Below are positions 9,132 to 19,085 of a stretch of DNA of 64,000 bases, piece by piece. The translations under genes were made by a program, and so were the position numbers. Under the pieces are notes generated by a model that saw only the letters and a program-made list of their open reading frames with translations, did no database searches and was not told where the DNA came from. The stretch comes from Clostridium sp. CAG:452 (GTDB lineage: Bacteria; Bacillota; Clostridia; TANB77; CAG-508): assembly GCA_000434035.1 (NCBI GenBank), contig FR893522.1:46995-110994 (forward strand), read 5' to 3'. Each line of letters starts with the position of its first letter. The first letter of the stretch is position 1.

Positions 9132-9161
9132 TTGACAAAATACAACTAAATTTGATATAAA
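9132..9161 (+). promoter_or_regulatory. promoter of mscL
   Basis: TTGACA (9132-9137) is followed after 18 bases by TATAAA (9156-9161), about 35 bases ahead of the mscL start codon. Confidence 0.55.
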
Positions 9162-9196
9162 AATAATTGTATTAAAAGATAAAAGGGGAAATAGCC

Positions 9197-9595
9197 ATGT
9201 TAAAAGAATTTAAAGAATTTATAGCAAGAGGCAATGTAATGGATTTAGCAGTAGGTGTAATAATTGGTGGAGCATTTGGAAAGATAGTGACATCATTAGT
9301 TGGAGACATTATAATGCCAGTAATTGGAGTTATAATAGGAGGAATTGACTTTACAGGACTAACTGCAAAAATAGGAAATGCAGAAATTAAATATGGAAGT
9401 TTTATTCAAAATGTATTAGACTTTTTAATAATAGCATTTTGTATATTTATGCTAGTAAGAACTGTAAATAAACTTATGAATAAAATTCATAAAGAAAAAG
9501 AAGAAAAAACAGTAGAAGAGCCAAAAAAATCTGATGAAGTTTTACTATTAGAAGAGATAAGAGATTTATTAAAAAAAGAAAAAACAGAGGAGTAG
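9197..9595 (+). CDS. mscL: large-conductance mechanosensitive channel
   Basis: A homopentameric inner-membrane pore that opens under membrane tension to release solutes during hypo-osmotic shock. The 132-aa length is typical. The N-terminal amphipathic helix (LKEFKEFIARGNVMDLA) and the first membrane helix (about 16-45, AVGVIIGGAFGKIVTSLVGD) match the family closely, followed by the periplasmic loop and the second helix (about 72-95). The cytoplasmic helix at the end is Lys/Glu rich. Its stop lies 3 bases before the ATG of the HD-domain gene, so the two are translated together. Confidence 0.95.
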   Translation: MLKEFKEFIARGNVMDLAVGVIIGGAFGKIVTSLVGDIIMPVIGVIIGGIDFTGLTAKIGNAEIKYGSFIQNVLDFLIIAFCIFMLVRTVNKLMNKIHKEKEEKTVEEPKKSDEVLLLEEIRDLLKKEKTEE

Positions 9596-9598
9596 AAT

Positions 9599-10126
9599 AT
9601 GAAAGAAGAGTTTATAAAATTATTAAAAGAAACAAATAGAGAAGGAATGGATAAATTAATAGAGTTTTTAGAGAACTCAGACTTTTTTGAAGCACCAGCA
9701 AGCACAAGATATCATGGAAACTTTAAAGGTGGATTGGTTGAGCATAGCATGAAAGTGTATGAAATCCTAAAAACAAAAGTAGAAGATAATGATTCTACTA
9801 AAATTGTTGCATTATTACATGATATATGTAAAACAAACTTTTATAAAACAGATTTCAGAAATGTAAAAAATAATGGAGTATGGGAGCAAGTGCCATATTA
9901 TACAATAGAAGATACAATTCCTTATGGACATGGAGAAAAATCTGTAATGATGATTAGTGAATTTATAAAACTAACGCCAGAAGAAAAATATGCAATAAGA
10001 TGGCATATGGGATTTACAGAACCAAAGGAATGGTATGGAACAATAGGACAAGCATATAAAAAATATCCACTTGCACTATATACTCATGAGGCAGATTTAG
10101 AAGCAACATACATTTATGATATTTAA
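9599..10126 (+). CDS. HD-domain hydrolase
   Basis: A 175-aa metal-dependent phosphohydrolase of the HD superfamily. Visible ligands are the first His (GLVEHSMKV, about residue 49), the HD pair in LLHDICKT (about 80-81), and later His residues (YGHGEKS and RWHMG). This arrangement is typical of small clostridial HD proteins that act on nucleotides or RNA ends, but the substrate is unknown. It follows mscL by 3 bases. Confidence 0.75.
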   Translation: MKEEFIKLLKETNREGMDKLIEFLENSDFFEAPASTRYHGNFKGGLVEHSMKVYEILKTKVEDNDSTKIVALLHDICKTNFYKTDFRNVKNNGVWEQVPYYTIEDTIPYGHGEKSVMMISEFIKLTPEEKYAIRWHMGFTEPKEWYGTIGQAYKKYPLALYTHEADLEATYIYDI

Positions 10127-10161
10127 TAAAATTATGCATATAATAGATTAAGGAGGAATAC

Positions 10162-10875
10162 ATGAAAGAGAAGAAAAAAAGAGATTGGAAATCAATAATA
10201 GGAATAACTGTATTAATAAGCTTTATAGCTCCAATAGCATTTATAATTTATAAAATTATTGTTTCTCCAACTACAAATGTAGAACAAATAGAAGGTGTAA
10301 GAGTAAAAACAGACTACATACTAATGCTTACTCAATGTGTACTAGGTGTAATTGCATTTTTCTTACCTAATATGTTATCAAAAAAATTAAAGATAGTAAT
10401 ACCAACAAATATGTATATTGTTTACGTGTTATTTTTATGGGGAGCTGTATTCCTAGGAGAAGTAAGAAACTTTTATTATAGAGTACCACATTGGGATACT
10501 ATACTTCATACTTGTAGTGGTGCAATGCTAGGAGCATTAGGATTTTCTTTTATTAATATTTTAAATAAACACGAAAAAGTGCATGTAGAATTAGCACCAA
10601 TATTTGTTGCGATATTTGCTTTCGCTTTTGCAGTATCATTAGGTGTAATATGGGAAATATATGAATTTACATTTGATGGAATATTAGGATTAAACATGCA
10701 AAAGTTTGCATTAGAAAATGGCACACAGCTTGTTGGAAGAGCAGCATTAGCAGATACAATGGAAGACCTAATAGTAGATTGTATAGGCGCATTTACAATG
10801 TCTACAATTGGATATATATCATTAAAATATAAAAAAGGTTGGATAGAAAAATTATTAATAAAAATAAAAAAATAA
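10162..10875 (+). CDS. polytopic membrane protein, DUF2238/YjdF-like
   Basis: A 237-aa protein with about six hydrophobic segments (about 12-32, 53-72, 85-105, 120-140, 148-172, 205-225). The conserved polar motifs HWDTILHTCSG, WEIYEF and DTMEDLIVD near the membrane resemble the DUF2238/YjdF family. Function is unknown. AGGAGG precedes ATG. It is separated from feoA by a terminator. Confidence 0.6.
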   Translation: MKEKKKRDWKSIIGITVLISFIAPIAFIIYKIIVSPTTNVEQIEGVRVKTDYILMLTQCVLGVIAFFLPNMLSKKLKIVIPTNMYIVYVLFLWGAVFLGEVRNFYYRVPHWDTILHTCSGAMLGALGFSFINILNKHEKVHVELAPIFVAIFAFAFAVSLGVIWEIYEFTFDGILGLNMQKFALENGTQLVGRAALADTMEDLIVDCIGAFTMSTIGYISLKYKKGWIEKLLIKIKK

Positions 10876-10902
10876 TAGGGAAAACTCCCTTTATTTTTTT
10901 GA
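10876..10902 (+). terminator. Rho-independent terminator
   Basis: A short AGGGA/TCCCT stem is followed by TTATTTTTTT directly after the stop codon at 10873-10875. Confidence 0.7.
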
Positions 10903-10956
10903 AAATTATTCATACTTGTCCAGAAAGATAATATATTTATACAAAGGAGAATACAA

Positions 10957-11205
10957 ATGTTAAAAAAAGGGGAACACGCACATTTAAGTGATTTAAAAAT
11001 AGGACAAAGAGCAAGAGTCTTAGGCTTGCATTTGGACAAACCAGAAGTAAGAAGACATTTATTAGATATGGGAATAACAAAAGGAACAGAAATTTTAATT
11101 AAAAAAATTGCACCAATGGGAGATCCTGTTGATATAGAACTTAGAGGTTATGAGCTTTGCATTAGAAAAGAGGAAATGAAAAACATTGATGTGGAGGTAC
11201 TATAA
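10957..11205 (+). CDS. feoA: ferrous iron transport protein A
   Basis: A small cytoplasmic SH3-like protein (82 aa) that partners FeoB. It shows the family pattern: LSDLKIGQRARVLGL at the start, then HLLDMGITKGTEI, and the closing ELRGYELCIRKEE strand. The AAGGAG site precedes ATG 10957. Its TAA overlaps the ATG of feoB by one base, typical of a translationally coupled feoAB operon. Confidence 0.93.
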   Translation: MLKKGEHAHLSDLKIGQRARVLGLHLDKPEVRRHLLDMGITKGTEILIKKIAPMGDPVDIELRGYELCIRKEEMKNIDVEVL

Positions 11206-13179
11206 TGAAAATTGCATTAGTAGGAAATCAAAACAGTGGTAAAACCACACTTTTTAATTTACTTACTGGAACAAATCAGAAAATAGGAAATTGGCCAGGT
11301 GTAACAATAGAAAGAAAAGTAGGGAAAATAAAAGACCTAGGAGATGACCTAGTAGATTTACCCGGAATTTATTCGCTTAGTCCATATACTGTAGAAGAAG
11401 AGGTTTCAAGAAAATTTGTGTTAGAAGATAAGCCAGACATAATAATAAATATAGTAGATGCTACATCAATAGAAAGAAGCCTATATCTTACTACACAGCT
11501 TATGGAATTAGATATAAAGGTTATAATAGCACTTAATATGGCCGATAGATTAGAGAAAAAAGGAATACATATAGATAAAGAAAAGCTAGCAAAGGAAATA
11601 GGAACAGATGTTGTAATTATATCTGCATTAAAAGCAACTGGAATAGAGGAATTAAAAAATACAATAAAAAAATATAATAAGCAAAAAGTTAGAAGTAAAG
11701 AGATATTTAAGTCAGATATAGAAAATGAAATAATTAACATAGAAAATGAATTAAAAGTGAATAGATTTATGGCAATAAAGATATTAGAGAATGACAAGCT
11801 ATATCAAAGCTACCAAAAGGGAATTGTAAAAAATAGTAGGCAAAAACTTGAAGAAACATACAAAATGGACATAGAAGAAATTATTGCAAATGCTAGGTAT
11901 GAGTACATAGTTAAGATAAAAAATAAATCAACAACAATAACACCAATAAAAGAAACTATGTCAGATAAATTAGATAAAATATTTTTAAATAAATTTTTAG
12001 CATTTCCTATATTTGTAGTGATAATGTTTTTAGTATATTATTTGTCAGTAGGAGTGGTTGGAAGTTTTACTGTTGACTGGATTTCAGATTTGGTAAAAAA
12101 CTTTGGAGAAATTGTAAGAGAATGCTTAACAAATTTAGGTGCATCAGCATGGTCAACAAGTTTAGTTGTAGATGGAATAATTGCAGGAGTGGGAGCTGTT
12201 CTAGGTTTTGTGCCACAGCTAATTATATTATTTCTTTGCATATCAATATTAGAAACTACTGGATATATGTCCAGGGTAACATTTTTATTAGATAAGTTAT
12301 TTAAAAAATTCGGTTTAAGTGGAGAAACTTTGGTGCCATTTATAGTTGGACTTCGGATGTAGTGTGCCTGCAATAATGTCAACAAGAATAATAAAGGATA
12401 GCAAAGAAAGAGAATTATCTATAATGTTAACACCATTTATACCATGTAGTGCAAAATTACCAATAATTGCAATGTTTACAGGATACTTTTTCGCAGATAA
12501 ATCTGGAGTTGTTTCTGCATCATTATATTTTTTTGCAATAGCTATAATTTTAATATCTGCTATTATTATTAAAAAGTTATTTATGAAAGATAGTGGAACA
12601 GCATTTATATCTGAACTCCCAGAGTATAAATTGCCAAGTGTAAAATATGTAGCAAGGGATGTATTTGATAAAGTAAAAGAATTTATAAAAAGAGCAGGAA
12701 CAATAATACTATTTTGTTCAGTAGTAATCTGGTTTTTACTATCATTCTCTTGGAAATTAGAATATGGGGTGGAAATAAAAGATAGCATTTTAGCAAGTAT
12801 AGGAAATGCAATTTCATGGATATTCTACCCAATACTTGGAACATTTAGTTGGGAAGCATCTGTGTCAGCTGTGCAAGGATTAGTTGCAAAAGAACAAGTA
12901 ATATCATCAATGAATATAATAGCAGGATTAAGTGAAGAAGTAGAAGAGGGAGCCCTGTTATTTAAATCAAGTGCATTTAATTTCTTTACCCCTGCAAGTG
13001 CATATGCATATATGGTATTTAATTTGTTTAGTGCACCATGCTTTGGGGCAATAGGAGCTATGAGAAGAGAACTTGGTACAACCAGAAAAATGTTTAAAGC
13101 AATAGCTTTTCAAACAGGATTGGCCTGGATTTTAGCTAGTATAGTATTTAATGTAGGAACATTTATTGGTAATTTGTAA
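11205..13179 (+). CDS. feoB: ferrous iron transporter FeoB, needs +1 shift at CGG
   Basis: GTP-dependent Fe(II) importer. The N-terminal G domain shows GNQNSGKTT (G1), DLPG (G3) and LNMAD (G4), with a linker helix region, then the membrane core with the Gate motifs. In the zero frame it stops at codon 386 (CGG ATG TAG). Skipping the C at 12354 reads GLG-CSVPAIMSTR, the conserved FeoB gate motif, and gives 657 aa, a normal length. The second half alone lacks a ribosome site and its own G domain. The glycine at position 384 is family-conserved. Neighbours feoA and the FeoB-associated protein confirm an iron operon. Confidence 0.93.
12354..12357 (+). other. +1 recoding site CGGA in feoB
   Basis: In-frame CGG after CTT. 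Skipping the first C gives GGA (Gly384) and continues to the natural stop at 13179. The zero frame ends two codons later at TAG. Confidence 0.88.
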
Positions 13180-13193
13180 AAAGGAGAGATTTT

Positions 13194-13340
13194 ATGAATT
13201 TTGTAGATTTTATTATTTTAGCAGTTGTTCTAGGAGCGTTAGGCATAATAGCATATTTTAATTTTATAAAAAAAGATAAAGATGTATGCTCAAAATGTGC
13301 ATATAAAAGAAAAGGGTGCAATTGCGGAAAGAAAAAATAA
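13194..13340 (+). CDS. FeoB-associated Cys-rich membrane protein
   Basis: A 48-aa protein starting 14 bases after feoB behind AAGGAGAG. It has one N-terminal membrane helix (FVDFIILAVVLGALGIIAYF) followed by a short Lys/Cys-rich tail with the pattern CSKCAYKRKGCNCG. This is the typical FeoB-associated Cys-rich family found at the end of clostridial feo operons, perhaps passing iron or stabilising FeoB. A TGC GGA here contains CGG only out of frame. Confidence 0.85.
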   Translation: MNFVDFIILAVVLGALGIIAYFNFIKKDKDVCSKCAYKRKGCNCGKKK

Positions 13341-13371
13341 CAAATGTAAAAAGAAAGGAATGATATATATA

Positions 13372-15522
13372 ATGGATAAAATAGCAGGAGTTATAGCACA
13401 GGAATTAGGAGTAAAAGAGTTTCAAGTACAAAACACGATTAAATTAATTGATGATGGAAATACAATTCCTTTTATTGCTCGTTATAGAAAGGAAGCAACA
13501 GGAGGATTAAGTGATGAAGTGTTAAGAAACTTAAATGATAGATTAACATACTTAAGAAATCTAAATAAAAGAAAAGAAGAAATATCTAAATCAATAGAAG
13601 AACAAGGAAAGATGACAGATGAACTAAAAATTCAAATAGAAAATGCAATTATACTTTCAGAAGTAGAAGATATTTATAGACCATATAAACAAAAAAAGAG
13701 GACAAGAGCTTCAATTGCAAAAGAAAAAGGGTTAGAGCCATTGGCTACAATTATATATTTGCAAACAGATAAAAGACCTGTTTTGGAAATTGCAAAAGAA
13801 TTTATAAACGAAGAAAAGGGCGTAAACAATGAAGAAGAAGCGCTTACAGGGGCAAAAGATATAATTGCAGAAAATATATCAGATGTGGCAGAATACAGAA
13901 AAAGAATAAAGCAAATGTGTTATAGAGAAGGGTTAATAAAAACAAAAGCTACAAATGATGAAGAGAAATCTAGTTATGAAATGTACTATGATTTTTCAGA
14001 AAAAATTAATAGAATACCAAGTCATAGAATCCTTGCAATAAATAGAGGAGAAAAAGAAGACTTTTTAAAAGTAAAGTTAGAAAAGCCAGAAGATACTATA
14101 ATAAATTATATAGAAAATGACATTATAAAAGGGAATACAGAATTTACAGATATTTTAAAAGAAACTATAAACGACAGTTTTAAAAGATTAATTGAGCCTT
14201 CAATAGATAGAGAAATTCGTTCAGACTTAACAGAAAAAGCAGAAGAACAAGCAATTAAAGTGTTTGGAAAAAATGCTAAACAATTATTATTGGGAAGTCC
14301 AATAAAAGGTCAAACAGTAATGGGATTTGACCCAGCATATAGAACAGGATGCAAAATTGCTGTAATAGATGAAACAGGAAAAGTTTTAGATACTGCAACA
14401 ATTTATCCAACAGCTCCACAAAATGATGTAGAAAATAGCAAAAAGACTTTGTTAGACTTAATTAAAAAAGACAATATAAATATAATCGCAATAGGAAATG
14501 GAACAGCGTCAAGAGAATCAGAACAATTCGTTTCTGATCTTATAAAAGAAGCAAGTAAAGATGTAAATTATGCAATAGTTAGCGAAGCAGGAGCCTCTGT
14601 ATATTCTGCGTCAAAACTTGCAACAGAAGAATATCCAGATATAAACGTATCTATTAGAGGAGCAATATCAATAGCAAGAAGACTTCAAGATCCACTTGCA
14701 GAACTAGTAAAAATAGATCCAAAATCAATTGGAGTAGGGCAATATCAACATGATGTTAACCAAAAAAGACTTTCAGAAAGCTTAAGTGGAGTGGTAGAAG
14801 ATAGCGTAAATAGTGTAGGTGTAGATGTAAACACAGCAACTCCATCACTTTTAACATATGTATCTGGACTAAACAATTCAATTAGTAAAAATATAGTTAA
14901 ATACAGAGATGAAAATGGAAAATTTAAAAATAGAAAAGAGTTATTAAAAGTAGCAAAACTAGGGAAATCAGCATATGAGCAATGTGCAGGATTTATTAGA
15001 ATATATGATGGAGATAATCCATTAGAAGTAACAGCAGTTCATCCAGAAAGCTATGAAATTGCAGAAAATTTATTAAAAGAAATTGGTTGCAAAAAACAAG
15101 ACCTAAGAGATAAAGAAGGACTAAAAACAATAAAAGAAAAATTAGCAAATATTAATATAAAAGAAACAAGCAAAAAATTAAATACAAGTGAAATAACTTT
15201 AAAAGATATAATAGAAGAATTATCAAAACCAGGAAGAGATCCTAGAGAAGATATGCCAAAACAAATTTTAAGATCAGATGTTTTAAAATTTGAAGACCTA
15301 AAAGAAGGAATGGTATTAAACGGAACAGTAAGAAATGTAATAGACTTTGGAGCATTTGTAGACATAGGAGTAAAACATGATGGATTAGTTCATATATCAG
15401 AAATGAGCAATAACTATGTAAAAAATCCATCAGAAATAGTATCAGTAGGAGACATAGTTAAAGTAAAAGTAATTGGAATAGATAACGAAAAACAAAAAGT
15501 AAAATTGAGTATGAAAATTTAG
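13372..15522 (+). CDS. tex: Tex-family RNA-binding transcription accessory protein
   Basis: A protein of about 716 aa. It has the Tex N-terminal region (residues 1-180), a YqgF/RNase H-like domain (about 300-430, containing MGFDPAYRTGCKIAVID), a helix-hairpin-helix pair (about 470-550, GVDVNTATPSLLTYVSGL) and a C-terminal S1 RNA-binding domain (about 640-712, GTVRNVIDFGAFVDIGV). ATG 13372 is chosen because AAAGGA is about 12 bases upstream; in-frame ATGs at 13360 and 13282 lack good spacing. It probably helps transcription complexes or RNA turnover. All CGG triplets are out of frame. Confidence 0.93.
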   Translation: MDKIAGVIAQELGVKEFQVQNTIKLIDDGNTIPFIARYRKEATGGLSDEVLRNLNDRLTYLRNLNKRKEEISKSIEEQGKMTDELKIQIENAIILSEVEDIYRPYKQKKRTRASIAKEKGLEPLATIIYLQTDKRPVLEIAKEFINEEKGVNNEEEALTGAKDIIAENISDVAEYRKRIKQMCYREGLIKTKATNDEEKSSYEMYYDFSEKINRIPSHRILAINRGEKEDFLKVKLEKPEDTIINYIENDIIKGNTEFTDILKETINDSFKRLIEPSIDREIRSDLTEKAEEQAIKVFGKNAKQLLLGSPIKGQTVMGFDPAYRTGCKIAVIDETGKVLDTATIYPTAPQNDVENSKKTLLDLIKKDNINIIAIGNGTASRESEQFVSDLIKEASKDVNYAIVSEAGASVYSASKLATEEYPDINVSIRGAISIARRLQDPLAELVKIDPKSIGVGQYQHDVNQKRLSESLSGVVEDSVNSVGVDVNTATPSLLTYVSGLNNSISKNIVKYRDENGKFKNRKELLKVAKLGKSAYEQCAGFIRIYDGDNPLEVTAVHPESYEIAENLLKEIGCKKQDLRDKEGLKTIKEKLANINIKETSKKLNTSEITLKDIIEELSKPGRDPREDMPKQILRSDVLKFEDLKEGMVLNGTVRNVIDFGAFVDIGVKHDGLVHISEMSNNYVKNPSEIVSVGDIVKVKVIGIDNEKQKVKLSMKI

Positions 15523-15534
15523 AAAAAAAGCCAA

Positions 15535-15592
15535 TAGGGACGGGGAATTTTGACACAAATAAAAAGATTGCCAAAATTCTTCGTCCCCTATT
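15535..15592. repeat. GC-rich imperfect inverted repeat
   Basis: Left arm TAGGGACGGGGAATTTTG and right arm CAAAATTCTTCGTCCCCTA are imperfect inverted copies around an AT-rich loop. The element sits directly behind the tex stop and ahead of the convergent AbrB-like gene, so it may serve as a terminator. It resembles other GGGAC-type hairpins in this window. Confidence 0.55.
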
Positions 15593-15597
15593 AATGC

Positions 15598-15751
15598 TTA
15601 ATCTTCAGGCTTTTCAATAACTATATAAGAGCCTTTCATATAAATATTTACATCATCTTTTTCTTTCATACAAAGTTTATTTCTAAAATCAATGGGTAGA
15701 ACCACTCTTCCGAAGTTCATCAATTTTTCTAGTTACAATTCTTTCTTCCAT
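15598..15751 (-). CDS. AbrB/MazE-like DNA-binding protein, hidden by a +1 shift at CGG
   Basis: Read from ATG (15751) behind GAAAGGGGA, the zero frame stops after about 20 codons. If the C of the in-frame CGG (15712-15710) is skipped, it gives a complete 50-aa protein: RKIDELGRVVLPIDFRN, then KEKDDVNIY and the end VIEKPED. This is the SpoVT/AbrB swapped-hairpin fold, where the Gly in 'DELGRVVLP' is strongly conserved. Such proteins bind DNA as dimers and act as transition-state regulators or antitoxins. No toxin partner is adjacent; the XRE regulator at 15920 is divergent. Confidence 0.85.
15709..15712 (-). other. +1 recoding site CGGA in the AbrB-like gene
   Basis: In-frame CGG after CTT on the minus strand. 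Skipping C at 15712 gives GGA, Gly14 of the conserved DELGRVV motif. The zero frame meets TGA seven codons later. Confidence 0.85.
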
Positions 15752-15919
15752 AAAAATCCCCTTTCAAAATTAATTATTAAAAAACAATAGTATGAATTAA
15801 TATTTAAATACTACACATACTATGATTAAAAATAACAGTACAATAAATTTTAATACATAAATCAAAGAAATACAAGCTTTTTAATATGATTTTTATTCAC
15901 TTTTTACTAAAAGGACAAA

Positions 15920-16342
15920 ATGATATACTTTGTCTATCAGTATAAAACAAATATGAAAGTAGGGAGAAGTTTGGCTGGGATAAAAAACAAAGATATATTA
16001 AAATGTATAGGCGTAAAGGTTCAAGAAGCAAGAAGAAATAAAAACTATACACAGGAATTTGTGGCAGAAAAAGTAGATAGATCAATTGATACAATAAGAG
16101 GAATAGAAAATGGAAGAATAGTAGGAAGTATGGAGACATTAATTAATATATGTAATGTTTTAGAAGTTACATTAGACTATGTTTTTTATGATCTATTAGA
16201 AAGTAAAGATGAGATACTAAATAAAGAATTATACAAAAGTTTTGAAGAATTATCATTAGAAGATAAACAAATAGTAAATACTTTAATTGAACAAATTAAA
16301 AAAAAGGGAGAGTGGATTAAATCCATTCTCCATATTTTTTGA
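15920..16342 (+). CDS. XRE-family transcriptional regulator
   Basis: A 140-aa protein with a Cro/CI-type helix-turn-helix at about residues 28-85 (VQEARRNKNYTQEFVAEKVD, then the recognition helix SIDTIRGIENGR). The C-terminal 50 residues form a charged helical region. AAAGGA lies a few bases before ATG 15920; a later ATG at 15954 is also possible because the first 12 residues are not part of the domain. It ends in a 26-base overlap with the 3' end of the convergent ATPase gene. Target genes are unknown. Confidence 0.75.
   Translation: MIYFVYQYKTNMKVGRSLAGIKNKDILKCIGVKVQEARRNKNYTQEFVAEKVDRSIDTIRGIENGRIVGSMETLINICNVLEVTLDYVFYDLLESKDEILNKELYKSFEELSLEDKQIVNTLIEQIKKKGEWIKSILHIF
16307..16331. terminator. 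terminator shared by overlapping convergent genes
   Basis: GGAGAGTGGATT pairs with AATCCATTCTCC, followed by a T-tract on the plus strand. It lies inside the overlapping 3' ends of the XRE gene and the ATPase gene. Confidence 0.65.
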
Positions 16343-18930
16343 TATATATTTTCTTTGCAAGTATTGCGAAAATACAATAAAGAAAAGTAACTGGTAAAAT
16401 TACATCTAAGTATTGTAATGTAACAGGAACAAGTCCAATTGCACTTCCTAGAATTGTATAAGGAACTAAAATACCAACAATACTTAATAAAATTGATGAA
16501 ATGTAAACAGCTTTGTTTGCATTACTTTGTATAAATGGAGCTTTAGAAGTTCTTATAATGTGCATTCCAACAAGGTTAGATACAATACTGTAACTAAACC
16601 AAACTGTTTGAACAACAGCTGCTTCTCTTATTCCAAAGATATACCAAAGAGAAGCAAATACTAGCATATCAAAAATTGAACTAAGTGGTCCCATAAACAG
16701 CATAAAATGTTTTAAACTTTTAATATCTAATTTCTTTGGCTTTTGCAAATATTCAGCATCTACATTATCAAAAGGAAGTGTCATTTGACCAAAGTCATAA
16801 AGCAAACTTTCCACAAGCAATTGAATAGGTGTTTCTGGTAAAAATGGAAGCAAGACACTTGCAATTATAACAGAAACAACTTCACCAAAGTTAAAGCTTA
16901 CAGCCATTTTTATATATTTCATAAGATTTCCAAAAGTACGTCTTCCGTTCTATTACACCATCTAATAAAACATTTAAATCTTTTTCAAGCAAAATAATAT
17001 CAGCAGTTTCTTTTGCAATGTCGACAGCTGTATCAACAGATACTCCAACATCTGAGTTTGTAAGAGAAGGGGCATCATTAATACCATCACCCATATAACC
17101 TACAACATTACCAGATTCTTTTAAAAGCCTTACTATTCTAGCCTTTTGAATAGGTGATAGTTTAACAAAAACATTTGACTTCTTTAATAATCTTAAAACA
17201 CCAACATCGGCTAATTTATCAATTTGAGCACCCGTAACAATTTTTTTAGCGTTTATATTAACTTTTTTGCAAATACATTTAGTAACAGCTGCATTATCGC
17301 CTGTTAAAACAATAACTCTAATTCCAGCATTGTTTAATTTTTCAATAGCAAGTTTTGCACTTTCTTTTGGAGGATCTAAAAATCCAATAAATCCAACAAG
17401 AGACATTTGCGATTCATCTTTAACACTAAATGTTTCTATATTATTTATATTTTTCTTTTGGCAAACTGCAACAACTCTTAAGCCTTCTTCATTTAAATCG
17501 TTTGCAATTTTCCTAATATTATCTTTAATTTCTTTTGTAATAGGTATAACTTCATGTTCATAATCAATTGTGGTACAAATATTTAATATTTCTTCAACAG
17601 CACCTTTTGTAATTAAATATTTTTGATTATCATTTTCTACAACAATAGAAAGTCTTCTTCTACTAAAATCAAAAGGTATTTCATCAATTTTTTTAAACTC
17701 AGTTACCAAACTACTTAAATCACTTTTTAAAGCTCTATGTATTACAGCTTCATCAATACTTCCCTTTAAACCAGTTTGAAAATATGAGTTTAAAAATGCA
17801 TGCTTTAAAACTCTTATATTTTCATTTCCATATACATCTAAGTATTTTTCTAATACAATCTTATCTTCTGTTAAAGTTCCTGTTTTATCAGTACATAAAA
17901 TGTTCATTGCACCAAAATTCTGTATAGAATCTAATTTTTTTACAATAGTCTTTTTCTTAGACATTCTTACAGCACCTTTTGAAAGGCAAGAAGATAAGAT
18001 AACTGGAAGTAAAAGTGGAGTAATTGTAATTGCAATAGCTACTGCAAAAGTAAATGCAAGTACAGTATTATGCTTTTGATAATTAACAATGAATACCAAT
18101 GGAATTAAAACAAGCATAAATTTAATCAATAATTTACTAATACTTTCAATTCCTTTTTGGAAATTTGTTTTAGGCTTACCTAAAGATAAAGTGTGTGCTA
18201 CTTTTCCAAAATAAGTCGAATCACCAGATTTTATTACAATTCCTTTTGCACTACCACTTATAACATTTGTACCCATAAAACAAATAGTATCCAAATCAGT
18301 AATACTATCAATATCATCAATTGATTCTAGTTCTGTCTCTGTAAGTTTTCTTACTGCATCAGATTCACCAGTAATAGAAGACTGACCTACATATAAATCT
18401 TTTGATTCAATAATACGCAAATCAGCAGGAATCATATCACCAGCAGAAAGAATTACTATATCACCAACAGTAACTTCTTTTAAAGGAATAGTAATCTTTT
18501 TGCCATTTCTTATAACTGTACTAGTAGTTTCTACAAGCTCTTTTAGTTTTTCTGCTGCTTTATTAGAACGAAATACCTCTATAAATTCCAATAAAGTACT
18601 TACTATTATTAAAAGAGCAATTACTATAATATTTGCAGGACTAGGATTTTCTGGAAGAATAATATCTGTATAAACAAGGATAAAAGTAATCCCAAGTAGG
18701 ATACTATTAAAAGGACTAAATAGACTTGCAAAAAAATAATTGTACCATTTTTTTTGCTTTGCTTGCTTTATTTGATTTGGCCCTAAATTCTTAAGACGTT
18801 CCATTGCAGTTTTTGAACTAAGCCCTTTATCTGATACACCGTGAGCTTTTTTAAAATCTTCTGAAGAAGAAACGCAATCATTGCCATATAACGTTTTAAC
18901 ATCAACATCTTCTTTTTTTACATTTGCCAT
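16317..18930 (-). CDS. MgtA-type magnesium P-ATPase, needs +1 shift at CGG
   Basis: P-type ATPase of the P3/magnesium type. It has an N-terminal cytoplasmic region, an actuator domain with TGES, a phosphorylation motif CTDKTGTLTED (Asp nucleophile), a nucleotide domain and a GDGIND hinge. The zero frame ends at about codon 678. Skipping C at 16947 (codon 662) gives VIEGRRTFGNLMKYIKMA, the well-known entry to membrane helices 5-10, and then 6 further membrane segments to a total of 870 aa, normal for MgtA/MgtB. Without the shift the transporter lacks half its membrane core. No Mg2+ riboswitch was recognised upstream. Confidence 0.92.
16944..16947 (-). other. +1 recoding site CGGA in the mgtA-like gene
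   Basis: In-frame CGG after GAA on the minus strand. Skipping C at 16947 gives GGA, the Gly of the conserved EGRRTFGN motif. The zero frame runs about 17 codons before TAA. Confidence 0.87.
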
Positions 18931-19085
18931 AAAATTACCTTCTTTCGTATATATAAAAAGTATATCACTAAATTAAAAAAAATAAACAAAAATATAGAAA
19001 AAAATGGTATTGTTTTAAAAAAAATTACATGATAAAATAAAAATACAGTAGAATAAATAATAATAGTAGAAAGGAAAGAAAAAAT

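Noticed and set aside
12354..12357. prfB-type programmed frameshift with slippery CTT and upstream Shine-Dalgarno
   Set aside because: The codon before CGG differs among sites and there is no shared stop codon directly after the slippery codon or shared upstream purine block.
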